Source: a bacterium (lineage in GTDB: Bacteria > Actinomycetota > Thermoleophilia > Solirubrobacterales > 70-9). From it: a DNA stretch of 13,866 bases. The position numbers and the translations under genes were made by a program. The stretch is from NCBI GenBank assembly GCA_002919115.1, contig PKER01000307.1, positions 1 through 13,866 on the forward strand, written 5' to 3'. Positions 7,320 through 13,693 of the stretch are shown here, one piece after another. The number at the start of each line of letters is the position of its first letter. Position 1 is the stretch's first letter. Under the pieces are notes generated by a model. It saw only the letters and a program-made list of their open reading frames with translations. It was not told the origin of the DNA and did not search any database.

Positions 7320-8531
7320 ATGAAAGGCAACGGGTACGGTCGCGCGACGCCGCCCGCGGGGGCCGGCGCCGTCCTCAAGCTGATCCGCGAGGGGGAGGCG
7401 GTGACCAGGGCCGACCTGGCCCGGCGCACCGGGCTGGCGCGCTCGACGGTCGCCCAGCGCGTGGACGCCCTGCTCGCCCACAAGCTCGTGATCGAGGCCG
7501 GGGGCTCCGAGTCCACCGGCGGGCGCCCCCCGACCGTGCTCGCCTTCAACCACGAGGTGGGCGTCGTGCTCGCCGCCGATTTGGGCGCGACGCACTCGCG
7601 CCTGGGCGTGTCCGACCTCTCCGGCACGCCGCTTGCCGAGATCGCGGCCGACATCGACATCGCGCTCGGGCCCGAGCGCGTCTTGGAGTGGGTGCACGAG
7701 CGCTTCGGCGAGCTGCTTCGCAAGGTGAAGAGGAAGGCGTCGGACGTGCGCGGCATCGGGATCGGCGTGCCGGGCCCCGTCGACTTTCACTCCGGCGAGC
7801 CCGTCAACCCGCCGATCATGCCGGGCTGGGACGCGTTCTCGATCCCCGAGTGGTTCTCGACGCGCTACGACGCCCCGGTGCTCGTCGACAACGACGTGAA
7901 CATCATGGCGCTCGGCGAGCACTGGACGCACTGGCGCGACACCGAGCACCTGCTCTTCATCAAGGTCGGCACCGGCATCGGCTGCGGGATCGTCGCCGGC
8001 CGGCGCATCCACCGCGGCGCCCAGGGCGCCGCCGGCGACATCGGCCACATCCGCGTCTCCGGCCACGACGACGTGGTCTGCCGCTGCGGCAACATCGGCT
8101 GCCTCGAGGCCGTGGCCAGCGGCCGGGCGCTCGCGCAGCGGCTGAGCGAGCAGGGCATCAAGGCGAACCACAGCCGCGACGTCGTGCGCCTCGTGCGCGC
8201 CGGGGAGCCGCACGCGGTGCGCATGGTGCGCGAGGCGGGCCGCTCCCTGGGCGAGGTCCTGGCCGCGGCGGTCAACCTCTTCAACCCCTCGGTAGTCGTG
8301 ATCGGCGGCGACATGGCCGAGGTCCACGAGCAGCTCCTCGCCGGCGTGCGCGAGGTCACCTTCCGCCGCTCGCTGCCGCTCGCCACGCGCGACCTCTCGA
8401 CGGTGCCGTCGCGGCTCGGCGACCGGGCCGGCGTGATCGGCGCGAGCGTGATGGTGATCGAGCACATCCTCGATCCCGAGGTCGTCGACCGCGCGGTCTC
8501 CGAAGGCGTCCCGGTGGGCGCTACCTCCTAG
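7320..8531 (+). CDS. ROK family transcriptional regulator
   Basis: DNA-binding sugar-responsive regulator of 403 aa. An N-terminal winged helix-turn-helix (about 16-62, TRADLARRTGLARSTVAQRV) and a short Gly-rich linker (STGGRPP, 65-71) lead into a ROK sugar-kinase fold. Visible ROK features are the phosphate loop DLGATHSRLG (87-96), DND at 190-192 with the catalytic-type Asp192, VGTGIGCG (216-223), and the zinc site of His243 plus the CRCGNIGC motif (Cys254, Cys256, Cys261). The sugar-contacting Glu of the usual GEIGH motif is Asp240 here. It is transcribed away from the sugar operon across a shared promoter region, so it very likely regulates that operon in response to its substrate or a derivative. 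It keeps most kinase residues, but with the helix-turn-helix it is best called a regulator. Confidence 0.93.
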   Translation: MKGNGYGRATPPAGAGAVLKLIREGEAVTRADLARRTGLARSTVAQRVDALLAHKLVIEAGGSESTGGRPPTVLAFNHEVGVVLAADLGATHSRLGVSDLSGTPLAEIAADIDIALGPERVLEWVHERFGELLRKVKRKASDVRGIGIGVPGPVDFHSGEPVNPPIMPGWDAFSIPEWFSTRYDAPVLVDNDVNIMALGEHWTHWRDTEHLLFIKVGTGIGCGIVAGRRIHRGAQGAAGDIGHIRVSGHDDVVCRCGNIGCLEAVASGRALAQRLSEQGIKANHSRDVVRLVRAGEPHAVRMVREAGRSLGEVLAAAVNLFNPSVVVIGGDMAEVHEQLLAGVREVTFRRSLPLATRDLSTVPSRLGDRAGVIGASVMVIEHILDPEVVDRAVSEGVPVGATS

Positions 8532-8547
8532 CGGGGCCGGGCCCCGC
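8531..8547 (+). terminator. Hairpin at the 3' end of the ROK gene
   Basis: Perfect 7-bp stem GCGGGGC / GCCCCGC with a 3-nt loop, beginning on the last base of the stop codon. It is followed by a C-rich rather than T-rich tract, so it is not a textbook intrinsic terminator, but it is the first strong structure after the gene. Confidence 0.45.
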
Positions 8548-8565
8548 CCCCACCCCAGCCCAATT

Positions 8566-8586
8566 CGACCACCGATAGCGTGGTCG
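8566..8586. terminator. Second hairpin in the convergent gap
   Basis: Perfect 7-bp inverted repeat CGACCAC / GTGGTCG with a 7-nt loop, followed on the plus strand by GCTTTA. It could support termination of the ROK transcript. Confidence 0.4.
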
Positions 8587-8610
8587 GCTTTACGCGCGCC
8601 CGACGCAAAC

Positions 8611-8649
8611 GTTACGAGAGGCCTACGCGACCGTCGCGCCTCTCGTTAC
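8611..8649. terminator. Large bidirectional hairpin between convergent genes
   Basis: Arms GTTACGAGAGGC (8611-8622) and GCCTCTCGTTAC (8638-8649) pair at 11 of 12 positions. Inside them a GCGA/TCGC stem closes on a 3-nt loop at 8631-8633. It is nearly symmetric and central in the gap between convergent genes, as expected of a two-way terminator. No long T-run follows on either strand. Confidence 0.55.
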
Positions 8650-8663
8650 ATATGTGTCAGGCG

Positions 8664-8683
8664 GGCGTGGAGGCGACCACGCC
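8664..8683 (-). terminator. Hairpin just after the eboF stop codon
   Basis: Perfect 7-bp inverted repeat GGCGTGG / CCACGCC with a 6-nt loop, 8 nt downstream of the eboF stop on the minus strand. Probably contributes to ending the Ebo operon transcript, although there is no T-tract. Confidence 0.45.
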
Positions 8684-8691
8684 ATACGGGG

Positions 8692-10077
8692 TCAATTTGG
8701 TTTGGTGGCTGCGCCCGCTCCGCTCAGCTCGAGCAGGGCGTCCGCGACCTCCGTGGCGGCGATGCGGTCGCGCGCGATGCTCGCGTCCGAGCAGATGAAC
8801 ACCGGCGCGTCCTCCGCGGTCTCCGGCAGGCGGCCGTGTGAGCCGCGCACCGGGCTCGGGTCGAGCGGGACGACGTCGAGCTTGTAGCGGAAGCCCGTGA
8901 ACTTGCGGGCGAGCGCCAGGCCCGCGCGCAGCTTCACGAAGCGGTCGTTGGGGTCCATGAACAGCTCGGCCGGGTCGTAGCCGGGCTTGCGGTGGATCTC
9001 CACGAGCTTCGCGAAGTCGGGGGCGCGCTCGTCGTCGAGCCAGTAGTAGTAGGTGAACCACGCCTGCCGCTCGGCGATGGCGACGAGCTCGCCCGAGCGC
9101 GGGTGGTCGAGCCCGGCCTCGCGCTTGCCCTCCTCGTCGAGCACGCGCTCGACGCCCGCGAGCCCCTCGACCAGCTCGCGCACCCGCGGGATGTCGCTCG
9201 GGTCGCGCACGTACACGTGGGCGAGCTGGTGGTCCGCCACCGCGAACGCGCGCGACGTCCACGGGTCGAGGTACTCCATGCCGTCCTGCACATACACGTT
9301 GAGGAGCCCCTCCGACCGGAGCCTGCGGTTGATGTCGACGGGCTGCGAGACGTCGGTGATCCCGTACTCGGAGAGCACCACCACGGTATCGCCGCGCCCC
9401 CGCGCGTGCTCGATCAGATCGCCCAGCACCTCGTCCAGCTCGCACGCGGCGCGCGCCGACTCGGGCGCCCCGGGCCCGTAGCGCTGGTGGTCGTAGTCGA
9501 GGTGCGGCAAGTAACAGAGCAAGAGGTCGAGCCGCTCCTCGTCGAGCAGCTTGCGCGCCGCCCCGGCGATCCAGCGCGAGGACGTGATGTTCGCGTTCGC
9601 GCCCCAGTAGGTGAACAGCGGGAAGTCGCCGAACTCGCTGACCAGCCGGTCGTGCAGCTCGGGCGGGTACGTGTAGCAGTCGGGGTCCTTGCGCCCGTCG
9701 GCGCGGTAGATCGGCCGCGGGGTCACGGTGAAGTCCGTGGTCATCCCCATCGCGTACCACCAGCAGACGTTCGCCGAGCGGTAGTCCGGGTTCACCTCGC
9801 GGGCCCGCTCCCAGATCTTCTGCCCGCCCACGAGCCGGTTGTGCTGGCGCCACAGGAAGACCTCGCCGAGCTCGCGGAAGTACCAGCCGTTGGCGACGAT
9901 CCCGTGCCCGGACGGCTCCAGCCCGGTCTGGAACGTGGCCTGGACCGAGCAGGTCACCGCGGGCAGCACCGGGTCGAGCCGCGCCTGGAAGCCCTCGTCC
10001 GCGAGCGCCCGCGTGCGCGGCATGTGCTCGAGCGCGCGCGGCGTGAGCCCGACGGCAAGGGCGACGACCAGAGTCAT
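8692..10077 (-). CDS. eboF: EboF-like alkaline phosphatase superfamily protein (nucleotide pyrophosphatase/phosphodiesterase-like)
   Basis: 461-aa protein of the alkaline-phosphatase/NPP fold, last gene of the Ebo-type cluster. The segment LPAVTCSVQATFQTG (38-52) followed by GHGIVANGW (57-65) matches the nucleophile region, with Thr42 as likely nucleophile. Other landmarks are PRPIYRADGRK (120-130), YLPHLDYDHQRYGP (189-202) with Asp194 and His197, LSEYGI (235-240), ADHQLAHVYV (281-290) and a C-terminal GSHG. The N-terminal metal-binding Asp of classical enzymes is absent (LAVGLTP instead), and SEYG replaces the usual SDHG, so its metal site is unlike classical members. No signal peptide is visible, suggesting a cytoplasmic location. 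The start overlaps the eboE stop by 4 nt, with a GGAGGTGG ribosome site. Substrate unknown; possibly a phosphorylated or nucleotide-linked intermediate of the pathway. Confidence 0.85.
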   Translation of the reverse strand: MTLVVALAVGLTPRALEHMPRTRALADEGFQARLDPVLPAVTCSVQATFQTGLEPSGHGIVANGWYFRELGEVFLWRQHNRLVGGQKIWERAREVNPDYRSANVCWWYAMGMTTDFTVTPRPIYRADGRKDPDCYTYPPELHDRLVSEFGDFPLFTYWGANANITSSRWIAGAARKLLDEERLDLLLCYLPHLDYDHQRYGPGAPESARAACELDEVLGDLIEHARGRGDTVVVLSEYGITDVSQPVDINRRLRSEGLLNVYVQDGMEYLDPWTSRAFAVADHQLAHVYVRDPSDIPRVRELVEGLAGVERVLDEEGKREAGLDHPRSGELVAIAERQAWFTYYYWLDDERAPDFAKLVEIHRKPGYDPAELFMDPNDRFVKLRAGLALARKFTGFRYKLDVVPLDPSPVRGSHGRLPETAEDAPVFICSDASIARDRIAATEVADALLELSGAGAATKPN

Positions 10078-11213
10078 GCGACCACCTCCGCTCCGTGTTC
10101 GATGAACCGCTGCCTCGTCCAGTCGAGCTCCTGCGCGATCCCCTCGACCAGGTCCTCGTCGCCGTGGTCGCGGCCGGGCATCACGTTCCACGTGTAGGTC
10201 TCGACCTCGAAGTGCGCCGTGGCGGGCCCGCCGTCCGAGGCGAGCAGGCGCTCGAGCGCGCGCTCGAGCTCGGGCTGCGTCGTGTGCTGGGCGTCGTTCA
10301 CGGGCACGTGGAAGTGGACGCGCCACTCGCTCTCGCCGGGCAGCCCGCCGGCGAGCGCCTCGGGCAGGTCGTCGACGCCCTCGACGCGCCCGTTCACCCG
10401 CTCGCGCACCTGGTGCATGAAGCGCGGCTCGTTGAAGCGCCGTAGGAGCTCCTGCCCGGCGGGCGAGCCCGGCTCCTCCACGCGCAGCGCGTTCGACACC
10501 TGGGCCTTCACCACCGGGACGCCGGAGTCGGCGAGCAGCTGGAGCGCCTCCTCGGGCTCCTCGAACTGCACCGCCAGATGGCAGGCGTCGAAGCAGATCC
10601 CGATCCACTCGGGCGCGAACCCCGCCAGGAACTCCGCCGCCTGGCGCACCGTCTCGATCGTGCACCCCGGCTCGGGCTCCAGCGCGAGCCGGATGCGCCG
10701 GCCCGTGCGCGCGTGCAGGCGCTCGAGCTCGCTGGCCACGCAACCGAGCGCGTCGCGCGCCGCCGCCTGCGCGCCCTCGCTCCACTCGGTCCGCCACCCG
10801 AGCGGGACCGTGGAGATCGAGCCCTCCTCGACGTCGTCGGGCATGATCCGGTCGAGGAGCTGCACGAGCCCCAGCGTGTAGTAGCGGCGCCGCGGATCCG
10901 CCCAGGAGGGCCGGTAGACGCCCAGCTTCACCACCGGCGCCTGGAACGCCCGGTACGGGAAGCCGTTGAGCGTCACTACCTCGAGCTTCAGGCGGCGAAG
11001 CGCCTCGCGCAGCCGCTCGGCCGCCCCCGGCTCGTCGACGACCAGGTGCGAGAGCCACAGGCCGACGCCGAGCGACTCGGCGCCGAGCCGCTCGCGCACC
11101 GCGCCCGCGTAGCGCTCGAGCTGGTCGATGATCCCGTCGACGCTCTCCGCCGGATGGACGTTCGTGCAGTAGGCGAGGTGGAGCGTCCCTCCCCCAGGGT
11201 GGCGGAACCGCAT
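10074..11213 (-). CDS. eboE: EboE-like metabolite traffic protein, TIM-barrel fold
   Basis: 379-aa member of the EboE family, related to xylose-isomerase-like TIM barrels but longer and with its own conserved blocks: YCTNVHPAES (15-24), TLNGFPY (81-87), VYRPSWADP (99-107), GSISTVPLG (131-139), LALEPEPGC (176-184), FDACHLAVQFE (208-218), KAQVSNAL (236-243), RVHFHVPV (298-305) and EVETYTW (336-342). Glu179/Glu181, Asp209, His212, His300/His302 and the Glu336/Glu338 pair are plausible metal or catalytic residues. The ATG lies 8 nt after the eboB stop, with only a weak G-rich ribosome site. Known context: Ebo clusters are needed for moving the scytonemin monomer out of cyanobacterial cytoplasm; whether EboE is an enzyme or a handling protein is unresolved. 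Family identification is strong; the function in this organism is not known. Confidence 0.88.
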   Translation of the reverse strand: MRFRHPGGGTLHLAYCTNVHPAESVDGIIDQLERYAGAVRERLGAESLGVGLWLSHLVVDEPGAAERLREALRRLKLEVVTLNGFPYRAFQAPVVKLGVYRPSWADPRRRYYTLGLVQLLDRIMPDDVEEGSISTVPLGWRTEWSEGAQAAARDALGCVASELERLHARTGRRIRLALEPEPGCTIETVRQAAEFLAGFAPEWIGICFDACHLAVQFEEPEEALQLLADSGVPVVKAQVSNALRVEEPGSPAGQELLRRFNEPRFMHQVRERVNGRVEGVDDLPEALAGGLPGESEWRVHFHVPVNDAQHTTQPELERALERLLASDGGPATAHFEVETYTWNVMPGRDHGDEDLVEGIAQELDWTRQRFIEHGAEVVA

Positions 11214-11221
11214 CCCCGCTC

Positions 11222-12085
11222 CTAGCGCTGCTCGCCGCGCAAGAGCGTGTTGCCCTCGTAGGTGGCCGTCATGTCGGGCTCGCCCAGCTCATCGAGGATG
11301 AGCCGGCCGCTCTGCGCGAAGAAGTCGACCGGGTTCTGCCAGGCGACCTTGTCGACGTCGTCCTCGGTGAAGCCGGCCGCCAGCATCGCGTCGATGGTCT
11401 TGCGCGTCTTGAGCGGGTCGGACACGCCCCAGTCGCACGCCGAGTTGATGATCATGCGCTCGGTGCCGTACTCCTCGAGCAGGCGCACCATGCGGTGCTC
11501 GTCCATCTTGGTGTTCGGGTAGATCGAGAACCCGGCCCAGCACCCGGACTCGAGCACCTCGGCCACCGTGAGCTCGTTGTTGTGGTCGATCAGCACGCGC
11601 TCGGGCGGCAGCGACGACTTCTCGACGAGCTCGAGCGTGCGGCGCGTGCCCGCGGCCTTGTCGCGGTGCGGCGTGTGCACCAGCACCGGCAGGTCGTGCT
11701 CGGCCGCCATCTCGAGCTGGACGACGAGCGCCTCCTCCTCGGCCTTGGTCATCGCGTCGAACCCGATCTCGCCGACCGCGACCACCCCGTCCTTGGCGAG
11801 GAAGCGGGGCAGCACCTCGAGCACGCCCTTGCGCAGCTCGTCGTCGTTGGCCTCCTTGGGGTTGAGGCCGATCGTGCAGTGGTGGCGGATGCCGAACTGC
11901 GAGGCGCGGAACCGCTCCCAGCCGAGGAGCGAGTTGAAGTAGTCGATGAACGAGCCGACGTACTGCCGCGGCTGGCCCAGCCAGAACGCCGGCTCGACCA
12001 GCACCTTGACGCCCGAGGCTGCCATCGCCTCGTAGTCGTCGGTCGTCCGCGACGTCATGTGAGCGTGTGGCTCGAAGATCCTCAT
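11222..12085 (-). CDS. eboB: EboB-like TatD family metal-dependent hydrolase
   Basis: 287-aa amidohydrolase-fold protein of the TatD family as found in Ebo clusters. All metal ligands expected for a TatD enzyme are visible: HAH at 7-9, Glu106 in VGEIGFD, His137 in LVHTPH, Asp167-His168 in IDHNNE, and Asp218 in SACDWG. Cluster-specific blocks include EPAFWLGQPRQYVGSF (31-46) and HHCTIGLNPKEAN (68-80), which differ from DNase-type TatD proteins, so a small-molecule hydrolase is more likely than a nuclease. I chose ATG 12085 over an upstream in-frame start at 12151: an AAGGAGGAGGAACC ribosome site sits directly before it, and MRIFEPHAHM aligns with the family N-terminus. It follows eboA by 13 nt and is likely cytoplasmic. 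Confidence 0.9.
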   Translation of the reverse strand: MRIFEPHAHMTSRTTDDYEAMAASGVKVLVEPAFWLGQPRQYVGSFIDYFNSLLGWERFRASQFGIRHHCTIGLNPKEANDDELRKGVLEVLPRFLAKDGVVAVGEIGFDAMTKAEEEALVVQLEMAAEHDLPVLVHTPHRDKAAGTRRTLELVEKSSLPPERVLIDHNNELTVAEVLESGCWAGFSIYPNTKMDEHRMVRLLEEYGTERMIINSACDWGVSDPLKTRKTIDAMLAAGFTEDDVDKVAWQNPVDFFAQSGRLILDELGEPDMTATYEGNTLLRGEQR

Positions 12086-12098
12086 GGTTCCTCCTCCT

Positions 12099-12839
12099 TC
12101 AGTGTGGCTGGGCGCCTTTGCGCTTGGCGAGCGCGCGCTCGGCTGCCGCACGCCGGTCCTCGTAGGGGCTTTCCAGCTCGGCCTCGATAGCCCTCAGCTC
12201 CTCGGCCGGCGGATGAAGCTCGATCACAGGCCAGACCTCCGCGGGCACGTCGCGGCCCGCGGCGATGCGCTCGTGGACGAGCGCGGCGAGCATCCGCGAC
12301 GCGTTCGGCGTCACCCGCTCGGGCACGCCGTCCAGCGGCGTGATCGGGACTTCCGTGAAGACGCACTTGAGCAAGGCGTGATCGTAGGCCTCGTCGGGCA
12401 TGTAGGCCGTGGCGTACGGCCCGAGCGCGGCCGCGATCAGCCTGGTGTCGTTCGAGCGCACCGCGTCGTCGGCGATGTGCAGCCCGCGGTCGCCGATCGG
12501 CAGGTAGGCGAGCGCGCGCAGGATCCCGCGCCGCTCGGCGGCGTCGCCGAATCGGTAGAGCTCGTCGAGCTCGCCCTCGGCGGCGTCGCCCGCGGCGACG
12601 AGCATCAGCACCCGCCCGGCGTCGTCGATCGTCCAGGCGTGCACGTCGTCGGGCGATGCGTCCGGGTCGAGCGGGCCGCGGCCGAGCTTGCGGCCGGCGG
12701 CCGGAAAGTGGCGCGCCAGCTCCTTGGCGTCCGCGGCGATGCGGGCGCAGACGTCGTCGAGCCAGGCGAGCGCCTCAGGGTCCACGCGGGCGGCGAGCCG
12801 CTCGCGCACCTCTGCGGAATCAAGCGGTAGATCACTCAT
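12099..12839 (-). CDS. eboA: EboA-domain protein of unknown biochemical function
   Basis: 246-aa, mostly helical, soluble protein matching the EboA domain pattern: YRFGDAAERRGILRALAYLP (95-114) and MPDEAYDHALLKCVFTEVPI (147-166), followed by TPNASRMLAALVHERIAAGRD (177-197) near the C-terminus. No catalytic motif, membrane segment or signal peptide is visible, and the repeated helices suggest a HEAT-like scaffold. The ATG overlaps the preceding isomerase stop by 4 nt (ATGA), with an AAGGAGGT ribosome site 6-7 nt upstream. EboA defines Ebo/EDB clusters, and its conserved linkage to EboB, EboE and EboC suggests a partner or scaffold role, which is inference. The first 60 residues are poorly conserved to my eye. 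Confidence 0.85.
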   Translation of the reverse strand: MSDLPLDSAEVRERLAARVDPEALAWLDDVCARIAADAKELARHFPAAGRKLGRGPLDPDASPDDVHAWTIDDAGRVLMLVAAGDAAEGELDELYRFGDAAERRGILRALAYLPIGDRGLHIADDAVRSNDTRLIAAALGPYATAYMPDEAYDHALLKCVFTEVPITPLDGVPERVTPNASRMLAALVHERIAAGRDVPAEVWPVIELHPPAEELRAIEAELESPYEDRRAAAERALAKRKGAQPH

Positions 12840-13693
12840 GCGGGTACCTCCTTCGCGGCGTGGGCGGCTTCGGCGGCGCGCAGGGCGGCCAGCGACTCCG
12901 GCACGAGCCGGTGCGCCTCGTGTGCGTTGCGGGAGAGCTCGACCGCGACCATCCCGTCGTAGCCGGAGTCCACGAGCGCGCCGATCGCGGCCTCCAGGTC
13001 GAGCTCGCCCTCACCGAACGGCAGGTGCTCGTGGACGCCGCGCCTCATGTCCTCGGCGTGGACGTGCGCGAGCCGCTCCCCGGCCCGGCGCACGCACTCC
13101 CCGACGGGCTCCTCCTCCAGGCAGACGCAGTGGCCGAGGTCGAGGGTGATGCCGAGGCGCGGCGGGTCGCCGAGCTCGCCGGCGAGGCGCTCGAAGTCGG
13201 CCAGGCGCTCGACGAGCATGCCGGGCTCCGGCTCGAAGCCGAGCGTGACCTCCTTCGCGTCCGCGTACATCAGCACCTCCTCACAACCTTGGCGAAGACG
13301 CCGCCAGGCCGTCCGTTCGTCGTCGCCCTCCTCCAGGGCGCCGGACCAGAGCGATACCACGGGCGCGCCCACGAGTGCCGCGACGTCGATCGCGCGGCGC
13401 AGGAACTCGACGCGGCGCTCGCTCCCCGCGGTCACCAGGCTCGGGTAGTGCTTGCGGCGCGCATCGAGGACGAAGCGCCCGCCGGTCTCGATCACGCAGG
13501 CGAGCCCGTGGCCGTCGAGCTGCGCGCGCAGCTCGGCGGCGCGGCGCTCGAGCTCGGGCGCGAACGGGTCGAAGTGGACGTGGTCGAGCGTGAGCGCGAC
13601 GCCCGCGTACCCCGCGTCGGCGAGCAGGGCGAGCGCGTCCTCGAGCCGGTGCGAGGTGAGCCCGTTCGTGACGTAGCCGTAGCGCAGGCTCAC
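12836..13693 (-). CDS. Sugar phosphate isomerase/epimerase-like TIM barrel within the Ebo cluster
   Basis: 285-aa xylose-isomerase-like TIM barrel (AP_endonuc_2 type), predicted cytoplasmic isomerase or epimerase. Likely metal ligands and catalytic residues are Glu154 in FEPEPG, Asp185 and His188 in LDLGHC, His212 and Glu214 in HVHAED, His221/His223 in VHEHLPFGEGELD, and Glu252 in AVELS. The GTG at 13693 is chosen because it overlaps the eboC stop by 4 nt (GTGA) and has a GGAGGG ribosome site 7 nt upstream; a start at 13735 would add 14 residues lying wholly within eboC. From memory, a similar isomerase sits between the SCO3242-type prenyltransferase and the EboA gene in Streptomyces. It is distinct from EboE, so this cluster holds two related barrels. 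The substrate is unknown. Confidence 0.88.
   Translation of the reverse strand: MSLRYGYVTNGLTSHRLEDALALLADAGYAGVALTLDHVHFDPFAPELERRAAELRAQLDGHGLACVIETGGRFVLDARRKHYPSLVTAGSERRVEFLRRAIDVAALVGAPVVSLWSGALEEGDDERTAWRRLRQGCEEVLMYADAKEVTLGFEPEPGMLVERLADFERLAGELGDPPRLGITLDLGHCVCLEEEPVGECVRRAGERLAHVHAEDMRRGVHEHLPFGEGELDLEAAIGALVDSGYDGMVAVELSRNAHEAHRLVPESLAALRAAEAAHAAKEVPA

Noticed and set aside
7272..8465. 397-codon minus-strand frame opposite the ROK gene
   Set aside because: His/Asp/Ala/Val-rich shadow translation; the opposite strand has the full helix-turn-helix and ROK motifs.
102..8531. Very long open frames on the plus strand opposite the sugar operon (761, 501, 817 and 769 codons)
   Set aside because: Their translations are Arg/Asp/Glu/Val-rich low-complexity sequence with no domains, as expected of antisense frames in GC-rich genes. 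Only the part from 7320 onward (the ROK gene) is real.
8992..10197. 401-codon plus-strand frame opposite eboF
   Set aside because: Antisense shadow of a clearly conserved gene; composition is biased and no motif is visible.
10078..11058. Upstream extension of the eboF frame by 327 codons
   Set aside because: The extension is an Arg/Ala/Gly-rich out-of-frame reading of eboE. The ATG at 10077 has a ribosome site and a standard 4-nt overlap.
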